Origin: Pseudomonas helleri
GTDB taxonomy: Bacteria > Pseudomonadota > Gammaproteobacteria > Pseudomonadales > Pseudomonadaceae
Direction: 5' to 3'
Assembly: GCF_009600315.1 (NCBI RefSeq)
Contig: NZ_WIWC01000041.1
Span: 1-48,080, forward strand
DNA: 48,080 bases
Shown: one piece after another, positions 1 to 8,020 of the stretch
Layout of the letters: each line of letters starts with the position of its first letter
Position numbering within the stretch: position 1 is the stretch's first letter
The notes under the pieces: model-generated
The model's input: only the letters and a program-made list of their open reading frames with translations
Database searches by the model: none
Told to the model about the DNA's origin: nothing
Translations under genes and position numbers: made by a program

Positions 1-60
1 CTTCGCTAACTGTTCGCTATGTCTCCGAACAAAGTGTTCGCGATGTCCCCGGTCCATACA
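1..60. mobile_element. Terminal end of an insertion sequence (body outside window)
   Basis: The reverse complement of this stretch begins TGTATGGACCGGGGACATCG and matches the other window edge (48029-48080) at 48 of 52 positions by eye. It contains two near-identical direct repeats of about 17 bp, at 11-27 and 35-51. The outer boundary is TG...CA. Multiple short repeats inside a TG/CA-bounded end are typical of IS21-type elements and some other families, so the family call is an inference. The repeat adjoining it at position 61 is cut in mid-sequence, which marks the insertion point. No transposase is visible here. Confidence 0.7.
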
Positions 61-137
61 CTCCCAAAGGGAGAGGGAGCTGATTTACTGTTGCTTTTAG
101 TCCCCTCTCCCTCCGGGAGAGGGCTAGGGTGAGGGGC
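61..137. repeat. REP-type inverted pair, left half truncated by the IS
   Basis: The stretch contains CTCCCAAAGGGAGAGGG at 61-77 and, after a short spacer, an oppositely oriented copy at 101-137 that ends GGCTAGGGTGAGGGG. The same family recurs at 21382, 37017, 39598 and 48005. The outer CCTCACCC arm of the first copy is missing because the IS end adjoins it. REP palindromes can act as weak terminators or mRNA stabilisers, but no role is shown here. Confidence 0.75.
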
Positions 138-246
138 TCTTCGTCCAGCCAGAAAAAACGGAATGACCCCGCTGCTTTTTTTCGCTTGCCGCCCCCGCCC
201 TCAAACGCTTTGATAGACGCTCACCTCGTCACCAGAGCCCTGCCCC

Positions 247-1269
247 ATGCCTGCCTTTGAAGGTTTGTTCACCCTCGTCGAATCCGCTCTCGGCCAACCT
301 GCGGCCCAATGGCTACGCGACCATGTCGAAGTGCCCGACGCTTTGCAACACTTCAACTGGAGCGAACAGGCAGTGCATCGGGTCTGGCTGGCTGAAGCTC
401 TTAATCTGTATTTACTGCACAAATTGGTCAATGCCGTGCCCGACGGTCTGCGCTACGTCGAAGAACAAGCGCAACAAGGTCGCAAAGTCGTGTTCGATCA
501 CGGCGCTATTCGGACCGTGGACTGGCCACACAACGGCCAACTGCCCCGTGGCCGTCAGGCATTTTCCCGAATACTGGAGCCCTTGGGGTTTACCGATGTG
601 CGCACCTACCCACTGACCAAGCTGAATATGACCGGCTGGGGCTACCGGCAGATGGACCTGCCCGAGGATATTGCGCAATTCTTCGTCTCGGAATTACATC
701 CCGGACGCTTTAGCGAAAAATTCCAGCAGGCCGTCAGCCGCGTGGTCGCCTCCAGCCTTGACCCTCTTCACGACGAACACGTGCACATCCTCGAACGCCT
801 GCACCTCACCCAGCATTGCAGCCTGCAAGAAGCCAACAGGTTGTTACCCGCGCTCTACCGGGCGTTCGAGCGACAACATGGCGTAGTGTTGGAAACCGAC
901 TATCAATGCCTGCTCAACGAAAGCGCTGAAATGGCCTGGATTGCCACCGAAGGCAACAGTTTCAATCACCTCACTGACCGTGTGTCAGATCTACAAGCTT
1001 GCGTCACCCAACAACGCGAACTGCAACGGCCAATGAAAGACAGCATTGAGGTGTCCGCATCAGGAAGGGTCATGCAAACGGCTTATCGCGCCTGCACCGT
1101 GACGCGAGGTTTGATCGATGCGGGCGGTCAGCTTTGCGAACATTCAGTGCCAGGGTCGTTTGTCGAGTTCATTGAGCGCAAGGTCGACCCGGAGACGGGG
1201 CGTATCGACTTGAATTTCGACAGCAGCAATGCCCAAGGCATTTTCAAAATGACTGACTCAAAAGCCTGA
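247..1269 (+). CDS. DUF1338 protein, 2-oxoadipate dioxygenase/decarboxylase-like
   Basis: This 340-residue soluble protein resembles the DUF1338 family. Characterised members (HglS/YdcJ) are Fe(II) enzymes that convert 2-oxoadipate to 2-hydroxyglutarate in lysine catabolism. The family pattern is visible: DHGAIRT with His85 and Arg89 in the H-x3-R spacing, FFVSELHP near 145-152, GNSFNHLTDRV with His241, and FVEFIER with Glu307 or Glu310. These would supply the two-His/one-Glu metal site. It is about 100 residues shorter than typical HglS, so it may be a compact paralogue with another 2-oxo acid substrate. No strong ribosome site precedes the ATG. It stands alone, convergent with azurin. The domain call is fairly sure; the substrate is inferred. 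Confidence 0.7.
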   Translation: MPAFEGLFTLVESALGQPAAQWLRDHVEVPDALQHFNWSEQAVHRVWLAEALNLYLLHKLVNAVPDGLRYVEEQAQQGRKVVFDHGAIRTVDWPHNGQLPRGRQAFSRILEPLGFTDVRTYPLTKLNMTGWGYRQMDLPEDIAQFFVSELHPGRFSEKFQQAVSRVVASSLDPLHDEHVHILERLHLTQHCSLQEANRLLPALYRAFERQHGVVLETDYQCLLNESAEMAWIATEGNSFNHLTDRVSDLQACVTQQRELQRPMKDSIEVSASGRVMQTAYRACTVTRGLIDAGGQLCEHSVPGSFVEFIERKVDPETGRIDLNFDSSNAQGIFKMTDSKA

Positions 1270-1280
1270 CCCGGAATGTA

Positions 1281-1316
1281 AAAAGCCCTGACAGCGCACG
1301 GCACGTCAGGGCTTTT
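1281..1316. terminator. Bidirectional rho-independent terminator
   Basis: AAAAGCCCTGAC (1281-1292) pairs perfectly with GTCAGGGCTTTT (1305-1316) around a 12-nt loop. With A and T tracts on both sides it can serve both the upstream DUF1338 gene and the convergent azurin gene. Confidence 0.85.
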
Positions 1317-1333
1317 GAGAGCGACCCGGATTC

Positions 1334-1780
1334 TTATTTAAGAACCACAGCGCCTTTCATCATCGAGTTGTGGCCCGGGAAGGTGCAGAAGAATTCGTAT
1401 TCTTCACCCGCCTTGAGCTTCGATACATCGAAGGTCACGGAATCTTTCTCGCCAGCACCAATTACTTTGGTGTGAGCAATTACGCGCTCGTCGCCATCCT
1501 TGAGGTAGTTCTTGTCCAGACCGGCTGCAATCCCGTCTGTGGAGACAGCCTGCATGTCAGCTTTTTTGCTCAGCACCCAGTTATGGCCCATCACGTTTTT
1601 AGGCAAGTTGCCGGAGTGTTCCAGGTTAACGGTGAAGGTTTTGCACGACTTGTCGATGACAATTTCTTTGGTGTTGAATGACATTTGATCAGTCGAATCG
1701 ACCGTCACTGCACACTCGGCTGCCAGCAAATGGCCGCTGGCCAGGGTCAACAGGGATACCGCAACAACTTTGGCAAACAT
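1334..1780 (-). CDS. azu: Azurin precursor (blue copper protein)
   Basis: Azurin is a periplasmic one-electron carrier. This 148-residue product has the usual azurin precursor length. It has a signal peptide ending LLAA before the mature start AECAVTVDST. All type-1 copper ligands are present: GHNW supplies His46, and CTFPGHNSMM supplies Cys112, His117 and Met121 in mature numbering. The start used here is the ATG at 1780, preceded by GGAG about 9 bases upstream. A longer reading frame exists upstream but would bury the signal peptide. I saw no clear ANR-type TTGAT-N4-ATCAA box. The gene is monocistronic, with a strong terminator just downstream. Confidence 0.95.
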   Translation of the reverse strand: MFAKVVAVSLLTLASGHLLAAECAVTVDSTDQMSFNTKEIVIDKSCKTFTVNLEHSGNLPKNVMGHNWVLSKKADMQAVSTDGIAAGLDKNYLKDGDERVIAHTKVIGAGEKDSVTFDVSKLKAGEEYEFFCTFPGHNSMMKGAVVLK

Positions 1781-2111
1781 GGTTTTTCTCCAAGGCAGGG
1801 TACAAAAAATCCATAATTTGTATACAGGTTGCACGAAAAGGGTCGCATTGCCAATGACCCACGTCATGCTTGTTGTGTATAAAAGACATTATGAACCCTC
1901 TAGACGAACCGCAAACGCTCAACCTTACGGCTTCACTGATCGATAACGCCCAACAGACCGCAGAATTAATCCACCTTGTGTTTTTTGAGCGGTGTAGAGT
2001 CGTGAAAGCCGCGCAAAAGATCGCCTTGCAAAAACCCAGCTAACGGCTAAGCACTAATACAGGGCAGAATACGCGCCGCTCAACTTCCCTTCGAGCCCCA
2101 GAGGATCGCCC
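1781..2111. other. Intergenic region upstream of azurin
   Basis: This is 331 bases between divergent azurin and the small gene at 2112. It must hold both promoters, but no convincing -35/-10 pair was found. The only notable content is an AT-richer patch at 1803-1825, just upstream of azurin, and a possible 50-codon reading frame at 1891-2043. Confidence 0.4.
1891..2043 (+). CDS. Possible small protein, 50 residues, unknown
   Basis: An ATG frame encodes MNPLDEPQTLNL... and ends KIALQKPS. The product starts polar and has a helix-like, basic C-terminal half. Codon choice is unremarkable for this genome and the frame fills most of the gap before the gene at 2112. Against it, no ribosome-binding site is visible and I do not recognise the family. 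It could equally be the transcribed leader of the downstream gene. Confidence 0.3.
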   Translation: MNPLDEPQTLNLTASLIDNAQQTAELIHLVFFERCRVVKAAQKIALQKPS

Positions 2112-2318
2112 ATGGCCAAACCAAACTATAACTTCGCTAAGCGTCAAAGAGACTTGGCTAAAGAGCAGAAGAAAGAGGAAAAGCTCGCGCGCAAGAAAGC
2201 CGCAGCTGAAGAAGGCACTGTAGAGCCTGGCACTGAAGCCGATACCGACGTCGATGCTGAAGGTGAAGTGGTCGCTGAAAACACCGACACCCCAGAAGAA
2301 AAAGCTCCAAACGCGTAA
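2112..2318 (+). CDS. Small conserved highly charged protein, unknown function
   Basis: This is a 68-residue protein with no recognised domain. Residues 1-32 are strongly basic and rich in Lys, Arg and Ala (AKRQRDLAKEQKKEEKLARK), and are likely a single helix. Residues 33-68 are acidic and low in complexity, rich in Glu, Asp, Thr and Ala. AGAGGA lies about 7 bases before the ATG, supporting this start. Short proteins of this look are common in pseudomonads, and the charge pattern would fit nucleic-acid or ribosome contact, but that is only inference. It is convergent with ygiQ and not obviously in an operon. Confidence 0.75.
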   Translation: MAKPNYNFAKRQRDLAKEQKKEEKLARKKAAAEEGTVEPGTEADTDVDAEGEVVAENTDTPEEKAPNA

Positions 2319-2365
2319 CCCACACGGCCCGGTTATCCACAACCCGGCCCACAGGATCTGTGATC

Positions 2366-2392
2366 AGGATCAGCAGCACGCCTGCTGATCCT
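2366..2392. other. Perfect hairpin, 11-bp stem
   Basis: AGGATCAGCAG (2366-2376) and CTGCTGATCCT (2382-2392) pair perfectly around a 5-nt loop. No T tract follows on either side, so it is not a classic terminator, although it sits 48 bases after the stop of the small gene at 2112. Confidence 0.5.
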
Positions 2393-2499
2393 CGCAGATA
2401 GCCTGAGCGCCCGTCAGACGCATCTAACTCCACATCCTTACTCAGCGACAGCTCATAGCCTACAAACGCGTGGCAGGCTTCCCAGCGCCCAGAATGCAC

Positions 2500-2523
2500 A
2501 ACGCCAGCCCGAAGGCTGGCGTT
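2500..2523. other. Perfect hairpin, 10-bp stem
   Basis: AACGCCAGCC (2500-2509) pairs with GGCTGGCGTT (2514-2523) around CGAA-type loop bases. There is no T run. It lies between two convergent genes and may contribute to 3'-end formation. Confidence 0.45.
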
Positions 2524-2536
2524 GCACACTTTCTTC

Positions 2537-2636
2537 CGTAGCAGCTGCCGCAGGCTGCGATAAGGACCGAAGGGCCTTCGCTCTAGAAAAAGCGCGACCC
2601 CTTCAGGCTCGATCGCATCCTTCGGCAGCTGCTACG
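2537..2636. repeat. REP/REPIN element, GTAGCAGCTGCCG family
   Basis: The 100-bp element is bounded by exact 14-bp inverted ends, CGTAGCAGCTGCCG and CGGCAGCTGCTACG. Inner arms carry GGCTGCGATAAGG on one side and GATCGCATCC on the other. It sits in the convergent gap between the small gene and ygiQ. Related copies lie at 8897-9001 and 44972-45106. Confidence 0.75.
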
Positions 2637-2646
2637 AAATTATGGC

Positions 2647-4953
2647 TTAGCGCGGCACAGCTGGTTTACGGGTTGGCTTTTGGCCTTTACCACCCTTGGC
2701 CGCTTCATGACGCTCTTTGGCCGCCTGCTTGTTACGGGCAAATGCCGCAGCCTTGGCCTGCTCGCGTTTATCCCACGGGTTACCACCGTCGCTGGCACGT
2801 GGCGGCAAGCCAGTGTGCTGGGTCAGGATTTTGGTGGTCTTCTCTCCAGCCACTTTATGGCTGCCCACAGGCGTCGAATTTTTACGACGGGCACTTTGAT
2901 AGCTGTCAGTGGCCGGCTGGTGCAATGGGATCAACTGATCTTTGCCCGAACCGATCAGGTCAGCACGGCCCATGCGGGTCAGTGCTTCACGCAGCATTGG
3001 CCAGCCTTTCGGGTCGTGGTAGCGCAGAAACGCCTTGTGCAGACGACGCTGCTCTTCGCTCTTGACGATGGTGACCGAGTCGCTCTTGTACGTGACCTTG
3101 CGCAGCGGGTTCTTGCCCGAGTGGTACATCGCGGTGGCGGTAGCCATTGGCGAGGGATAGAACGCTTGCACCTGATCCGCCCGGAAGCCGTTGCCCTTGA
3201 GCCACAGCGCCAGGTTCATCATGTCTTCGTCTTTGGTGCCGGGGTGAGCGGCGATGAAGTAAGGGATCAGGTACTGCTCTTTGCCTGCTTCCTTGGTGTA
3301 CTTCTCGAACATGCGCTTGAACTTGTCATAGCTGCCAATGCCCGGCTTCATCATTTGGTTGAGCGGACCTTCCTCGGTGTGTTCCGGGGCGATCTTGAGG
3401 TAGCCACCTACGTGGTGCGTTACCAGCTCTTTGACGTATTCCGGCGACTCGACCGCAAGGTCATAACGCAAGCCGGATGCAATCAGAATCTTCTTCACAC
3501 CCGGCAAGGCACGGGCGCTACGGTACAGCTGAATCAGCGACGAGTGGTCGGTGTTCAGGTTCGGGCAGATGCCAGGGAACACGCAGGATGGCTTGCGGCA
3601 CGCGGATTCAATTTCCGGCGTTTTGCAGGCAATGCGGTACATGTTCGCGGTTGGGCCACCGAGGTCGGAAATGACGCCGGTGAAACCGGGCACCTTGTCG
3701 CGGATTTCTTCAATCTCACGAATGATCGACTCTTCGGAACGGTTCTGGATGATGCGGCCTTCGTGCTCGGTAATGGAGCAGAAGGTGCAGCCGCCGAAGC
3801 AGCCACGCATAATATTCACCGAGAAACGGATCATGTCGTAGGCCGGGATTTTTTCCTTGCCGTACGCCGGGTGTGGAATACGTGCGTAGGGCATGCCGAA
3901 CACGTAGTCCATTTCTTCGGTGGTCATTGGAATCGGAGGCGGGTTGAACCACACATCCACTTCGCCATGCTTCTGCACCAGCGCACGGGCGTTACCCGGG
4001 TTGGTTTCGAGGTGAAGAACCCGGTTGGCGTGAGCATAAAGAACAGAGTCGCCACGCACTTTCTCAACCGACGGCAGACGGATCACCGTCTTGTCGCGGG
4101 TCATGCGCGGGCTGGCCAGAATTTGCACCACTTGGGCTTCGTTCGGGTCTTCAACCGGGCCTTTTTCCTGCTCGATGGCGCAGGCTTGAGTGTCCTGGGT
4201 GTTCACGTACGGGTTGATGATCTTATCGATCTTGCCCGGACGGTCGATACGCGTGGAGTCGACTTCGTACCAATCTTTAGGCGTATCGCGACGGATGAAC
4301 GCAGTCCCGCGTACATCGGTAATGTCTTCAATCTTGTGGCCGTACGACAAGCGTTGGGCAACTTCGACAATGGCACGCTCGGCGTTGCCATACAGCAGGA
4401 TGTCAGCGCAGGCGTCGATCAGGATCGAGTTACGCACACGGTCCTGCCAGTAATCGTAATGCGCGATACGGCGCAGGGACGCTTCAATCCCACCGAGCAC
4501 GATCGGCACGTGCTTGTAGGCTTCTTTACAGCGCTGGCTGTACACCAGGCTCGCGCGATCCGGACGTTTGCCAGCCATGCCACCTGGGGTGTAGGCGTCA
4601 TCGGAACGGATCTTTTTGTCGGCGGTGTAGCGGTTGATCATCGAATCCATGTTGCCGGCCGCGACGCCGAAGAACAGGTTCGGCTCGCCCAGCTTCATGA
4701 AGTCATCTTTGGACTGCCAGTTCGGCTGCGCAATGATGCCCACACGGAAGCCCTGAGACTCCAGCAAACGGCCAATGATGGCCATGCCGAACGACGGGTG
4801 ATCGACATACGCATCACCGGTGACGATGATGATGTCGCATGAATCCCAGCCAAGCTGATCCATCTCCTCCCTGCTCATCGGCAGGAATGGCGCTGGACCG
4901 AAACATTCGGCCCAGTACTTCGGATAGTCAAATAGTGGCTTGGCTGCTTGCAT
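2647..4953 (-). CDS. YgiQ-family radical SAM protein
   Basis: This 768-residue protein closely follows the YgiQ/UPF0313 layout. It has an N-terminal cobalamin-binding-like region (DIIIVTGDAYVDHPSF), then a radical SAM core whose RGCFGGCTFCSI motif gives the CX3CX2C cysteines that bind the 4Fe-4S cluster (about residues 385, 389 and 392). A basic, low-complexity tail rich in Lys and Ala follows. Two starts are possible: the ATG at 4953 (MQAAKPLFDYP) chosen here, or an in-frame TTG at 4977 adding eight residues. Neither has a good ribosome site. The biochemical reaction is not established for the family. It has its own transcription unit, bounded by the dnaB terminator upstream and a REP element downstream. 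Confidence 0.88.
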   Translation of the reverse strand: MQAAKPLFDYPKYWAECFGPAPFLPMSREEMDQLGWDSCDIIIVTGDAYVDHPSFGMAIIGRLLESQGFRVGIIAQPNWQSKDDFMKLGEPNLFFGVAAGNMDSMINRYTADKKIRSDDAYTPGGMAGKRPDRASLVYSQRCKEAYKHVPIVLGGIEASLRRIAHYDYWQDRVRNSILIDACADILLYGNAERAIVEVAQRLSYGHKIEDITDVRGTAFIRRDTPKDWYEVDSTRIDRPGKIDKIINPYVNTQDTQACAIEQEKGPVEDPNEAQVVQILASPRMTRDKTVIRLPSVEKVRGDSVLYAHANRVLHLETNPGNARALVQKHGEVDVWFNPPPIPMTTEEMDYVFGMPYARIPHPAYGKEKIPAYDMIRFSVNIMRGCFGGCTFCSITEHEGRIIQNRSEESIIREIEEIRDKVPGFTGVISDLGGPTANMYRIACKTPEIESACRKPSCVFPGICPNLNTDHSSLIQLYRSARALPGVKKILIASGLRYDLAVESPEYVKELVTHHVGGYLKIAPEHTEEGPLNQMMKPGIGSYDKFKRMFEKYTKEAGKEQYLIPYFIAAHPGTKDEDMMNLALWLKGNGFRADQVQAFYPSPMATATAMYHSGKNPLRKVTYKSDSVTIVKSEEQRRLHKAFLRYHDPKGWPMLREALTRMGRADLIGSGKDQLIPLHQPATDSYQSARRKNSTPVGSHKVAGEKTTKILTQHTGLPPRASDGGNPWDKREQAKAAAFARNKQAAKERHEAAKGGKGQKPTRKPAVPR

Positions 4954-5025
4954 GTCGATGACCGGTGTTGAGTGCAAAAAAGGGGCGCGTCATTTACTAA
5001 GAAATTCGCGGTCGCGGAATATAGC

Positions 5026-5065
5026 ACAAAAAATAACCAATTCCGACGGCGATGGTCGGAATTGG
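5026..5065 (-). terminator. Rho-independent terminator of dnaB
   Basis: On the minus strand an 11-bp perfect stem (CCAATTCCGAC / GTCGGAATTGG, positions 5037-5065) with a 7-nt loop is followed by TTATTTTTT. It lies 25 bases after the dnaB stop. Confidence 0.9.
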
Positions 5066-5090
5066 TGGGTGCGGTTACAAACGCAACGAC

Positions 5091-6485
5091 TTAGTCGTCG
5101 TCGAAGTTGTAACTGCCTGGCGCCAGGTTTTCGAAGCGCGTGTACTTGCCGATAAACGCCAGGCGCGTGGTGCCGATAGGGCCGTTACGCTGCTTGCCGA
5201 TGATGATTTCGGCAATGCCTTTGTGCTCGGTTTCGGGGTGATACACCTCGTCCCGGTACACGAACATGATGACGTCGGCATCCTGCTCGATGGCGCCGGA
5301 TTCACGCAAGTCGGAGTTGATCGGGCGCTTGTTCGGCCGCTGCTCAAGGGAGCGGTTGAGCTGCGACAGGGCAACTACCGGGCAGTTGAACTCTTTGGCC
5401 AGCGCCTTGAGGGATCGCGAAATTTCGGAGATTTCGTTGGTCCGGTTATCACCGCCCGAGCCAGGGATCTGCATCAATTGCAGGTAGTCGATCATGATCA
5501 GGCCGATGTCGCCGTGCTCACGCACCAGACGACGCGTGCGCGCACGCATTTCAGACGGGCTAATGCCCGCCGTGTCATCAATGAACAGCTTGCGGTCATT
5601 GAGCAGGTTGACCGCCGAAGTCAGGCGCGGCCAATCGTCGTCTTCAAGGCGACCCGCTCGGACCTTGGTTTGGTCGATACGCCCAAGCGACGACAGCATA
5701 CGCATGATCAGCGATTCACCTGGCATCTCGAGGGAGTAAACCAGTACCGCTTTCTCGCTGCGCAATACGGCGTTTTCAACTAGGTTCATCGCAAAGGTGG
5801 TTTTACCCATCGATGGACGACCGGCGACGATGATCAAGTCCGCCGGCTGCAAGCCGCTGGTCATGCCATCAAGGTCGGTGTAGCCAGTGGACAGGCCGGT
5901 GATGGCGTTGTCGGTGTTGAACAGGGTGTCGATGCGGTCGATGGCTTTGGTCAGCAGGTCATTGACGCTGACCGGGCCGCCGGTTTTAGGCCGGGCCTCG
6001 GCAATCGCAAAAATCTGACGTTCGGCTTCGTCGAGAATCTCTTCAGCGCTGCGCCCTTCCGGGTTGAATGCGCTGTCGGCGATCTCGGTGCTGATACCGA
6101 TGAGCTGTCGCAAGGTCGCACGCTGACGCACGATCTGGGCATACGCCTTGATGTTGGCGACCGACGGTGTATTTTTCGCCAGCTCACCGAGGTAGCCCAG
6201 GCCACCCACTTGCGACGTCTGACCTTCCTTGTCCAATTGCTCAGCAAGGGTCACGACGTCAATCGGGGAGTTCTGGTCCGCCAGTTTGGCGATGGCGCGG
6301 AAGATCAGGCGGTGGTCATGTCGATAGAAATCACCGTCCGAGACCTGATCCAGTACGCGTTCCCAGGCGTTGTTGTCCAGCATCAAACCACCGAGCACAG
6401 CCTGTTCGGCCTCGATGGAATGCGGAGGCACCTTCAGGGCTGCGGTTTGTAGATCATATTGCTCAGGAGCGGAGATATCGTTCAT
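5091..6485 (-). CDS. dnaB: Replicative DNA helicase DnaB
   Basis: DnaB is the hexameric 5'-3' helicase that unwinds the replication fork. The 464-residue length is normal. An N-terminal helical domain (about 20-170) binds primase, and a RecA-like domain follows. Walker A is GRPSMGKTT at 222-230. The catalytic Glu is in SLEM (Glu255), Walker B is IMIDYLQL with Asp333, and the arginine finger is in DLRESGAIEQDAD (about Arg393). The frame can be extended to a GTG two codons upstream, but the ATG at 6485 gives the usual MNDIS start. It follows rplI in the same direction but is separated by a terminator hairpin. There is no intein. Confidence 0.96.
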   Translation of the reverse strand: MNDISAPEQYDLQTAALKVPPHSIEAEQAVLGGLMLDNNAWERVLDQVSDGDFYRHDHRLIFRAIAKLADQNSPIDVVTLAEQLDKEGQTSQVGGLGYLGELAKNTPSVANIKAYAQIVRQRATLRQLIGISTEIADSAFNPEGRSAEEILDEAERQIFAIAEARPKTGGPVSVNDLLTKAIDRIDTLFNTDNAITGLSTGYTDLDGMTSGLQPADLIIVAGRPSMGKTTFAMNLVENAVLRSEKAVLVYSLEMPGESLIMRMLSSLGRIDQTKVRAGRLEDDDWPRLTSAVNLLNDRKLFIDDTAGISPSEMRARTRRLVREHGDIGLIMIDYLQLMQIPGSGGDNRTNEISEISRSLKALAKEFNCPVVALSQLNRSLEQRPNKRPINSDLRESGAIEQDADVIMFVYRDEVYHPETEHKGIAEIIIGKQRNGPIGTTRLAFIGKYTRFENLAPGSYNFDDD

Positions 6486-6543
6486 GGCCACTTGGTTAAT
6501 TTTTTAAAAGCAGGAGTTTGAAAAATCAGGAACAGCAGAAAGA

Positions 6544-6576
6544 CAAAGGGCACGACCTGTAAACAGGATCGTGCCC
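6544..6576 (-). terminator. Terminator or attenuator after rplI
   Basis: On the minus strand a stem of about 13 bp with one bulge (GGGCACGATCCTGT / ACAGGTCGTGCCC) is followed by TTTGTCTTT. It lies 46 bases after the rplI stop, so dnaB probably relies on read-through or on its own promoter. Confidence 0.75.
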
Positions 6577-6621
6577 GATGTTAACCGTCTGACACACAAG
6601 GTGCCAGTCAGTTAAGACTGC

Positions 6622-7068
6622 TTAAGCAGCTACCACAACAACGCGTACGGTTGCTTCAACTTCGGCGTGCAAGTGCACAGCCACGTCGAATTCGCCAACG
6701 TTGCGGATAGTGCCGTTCGGCAGACGAACTTCGCTTTTTGCAACTTCAACGCCAGAGGCGGTCAGTGCATCAGCGATGTCGTGAGTGCCGATCGAACCGA
6801 ACAGCTTGCCTTCGTCACCAGCGGTGGCAGTGATAGTCACTTCCAGCTCAGCCAGTTGGGCAGCGCGTGTTTCAGCCGAAGCTTTCTTGTCAGCTGCTGC
6901 TTGTTCCAGCTCAGCACGACGCTCTTCAAAAGCAGCCAGGTTGGCAGCAGTTGCAGCGGTAGCTTTGCCGTATGGCAGCAGGTAGTTACGACCGTAACCG
7001 GCCTTAACATTTACTTTGTCGCCCAGGTTGCCCAGGTTTGCGACTTTTTCCAGAAGGATCAGTTGCAT
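6622..7068 (-). CDS. rplI: 50S ribosomal protein L9
   Basis: L9 is a large-subunit protein that binds 23S rRNA and bridges outward with a long connecting helix. The 148 residues match the family. The N-terminal domain reads MQLILLEKVANLGNLGDKV with the L9 signature region GYGRNYLLPYGKA. A charged Ala/Glu-rich linker helix covers about 45-75, and the C-terminal domain contains GKLFGSIGTHDI. AGAGGA lies 9 bases before the ATG. It closes the rpsF-rpsR-membrane protein-rplI operon and is followed by a terminator. Confidence 0.97.
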   Translation of the reverse strand: MQLILLEKVANLGNLGDKVNVKAGYGRNYLLPYGKATAATAANLAAFEERRAELEQAAADKKASAETRAAQLAELEVTITATAGDEGKLFGSIGTHDIADALTASGVEVAKSEVRLPNGTIRNVGEFDVAVHLHAEVEATVRVVVVAA

Positions 7069-7087
7069 GTGAAAATCCTCTTAACTT

Positions 7088-7984
7088 TTAACCTTCACCG
7101 TCCGCAGAGCCTTTATCAGCGTCTTTCGGCGCCAGACGTCCGCGAAAATCAATCAGGCTGTCGACAATGGCCAAAACCACGAGCAACGGATAGATCAGCT
7201 GCATAAACAGCAAGAGCGTGACGTACATCCCCACCAGCCAAAACTTGGCCAGTCGCTTTCTCGCCACCAACCCGTGTATCAGGGCCAGCCCGGCGAAGAA
7301 CAACGCTACGCTGCACAACGGCGTAAGCATGGCCATTTGAGGACCGAAGTTCGGCCCTACAAGCATGCACGCCAGCAACAGTAACGCTGGACCCAGCGGT
7401 AGGCGGATGCTGCGAAATTCGCTGGCAAAACCGCCCGGGTTGTACAACAGCGCTTGCCAGTAACGCCCAAGTATCAGGCTCAGCACGCTGACGACCTGCA
7501 TCAAAGCTGCTATCAAACCGGTAAGGACGGGTGCAATCAGTGCTCCAAGGCGCGCTCGCTCTACGTCAGATAACTTGTCGTAGAGACCATTGAGGACCTG
7601 CGGCAGGAGTTTTTCCAACTCCTGCGCCATCGCACCAATGGGTTCGCGGAAAACCGTACCCAGGATCACGCCATACACCACACCCAACGCTACGCTGACC
7701 AGCAGCACGCGATACCAGGGCTGACCGGCGCGCAAAAGCATCGCCAATCCCAGAGTGCCCAACAACACCATCAAGGTGCGAGGCTCTCCGAGAAACCACC
7801 AGACCAAGGCCGGCAGTAACGCCCATGAGAGGATGCTCAAGGCATCTCTCGGACCGCGCCGCAGAAGCACAAGGCACCCTGCAGCAGCACTCAACCAGAA
7901 CAAAAACGGCAATGCCGCACATCCGGCCACGATTAACGTGGCCTGTACACGGCCTCGCATGATGAACTCAGCTAAGGCGCGCAT
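7088..7984 (-). CDS. DUF2232-like polytopic inner-membrane protein
   Basis: This 298-residue hydrophobic protein has about eight or nine membrane segments. It begins near residue 15 (LIVAGCAALPFLFWLSAAA) and ends with a segment at about 250-275, followed by a short charged tail (KDADKGSADGEG). A cytoplasmic or periplasmic helix around 118-140 (AQELEKLLPQVL) separates two hydrophobic halves. A gene of this type sits between rpsR and rplI across pseudomonads. The fold looks like the YybS/DUF2232 group, whose function is unknown. It starts 36 bases after rpsR and ends 19 bases before rplI, so it is co-transcribed with ribosomal proteins. No transport motif was recognised. Confidence 0.85.
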   Translation of the reverse strand: MRALAEFIMRGRVQATLIVAGCAALPFLFWLSAAAGCLVLLRRGPRDALSILSWALLPALVWWFLGEPRTLMVLLGTLGLAMLLRAGQPWYRVLLVSVALGVVYGVILGTVFREPIGAMAQELEKLLPQVLNGLYDKLSDVERARLGALIAPVLTGLIAALMQVVSVLSLILGRYWQALLYNPGGFASEFRSIRLPLGPALLLLACMLVGPNFGPQMAMLTPLCSVALFFAGLALIHGLVARKRLAKFWLVGMYVTLLLFMQLIYPLLVVLAIVDSLIDFRGRLAPKDADKGSADGEG

Positions 7985-8020
7985 ACTTTCAATCCTTTAC
8001 TACCTGTCGACTGCCCGGTC

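Noticed and set aside
61..137. Repeats considered as a CRISPR array
   Set aside because: The copies are inverted palindromic pairs scattered over the window, not regularly spaced direct repeats, and no cas gene is present.
2680..4842. A 720-codon plus-strand frame opposite ygiQ
   Set aside because: It is antisense to a clearly conserved gene and its product is low in known motifs and rich in His, Val and Arg, a normal by-product of GC-rich codon use.
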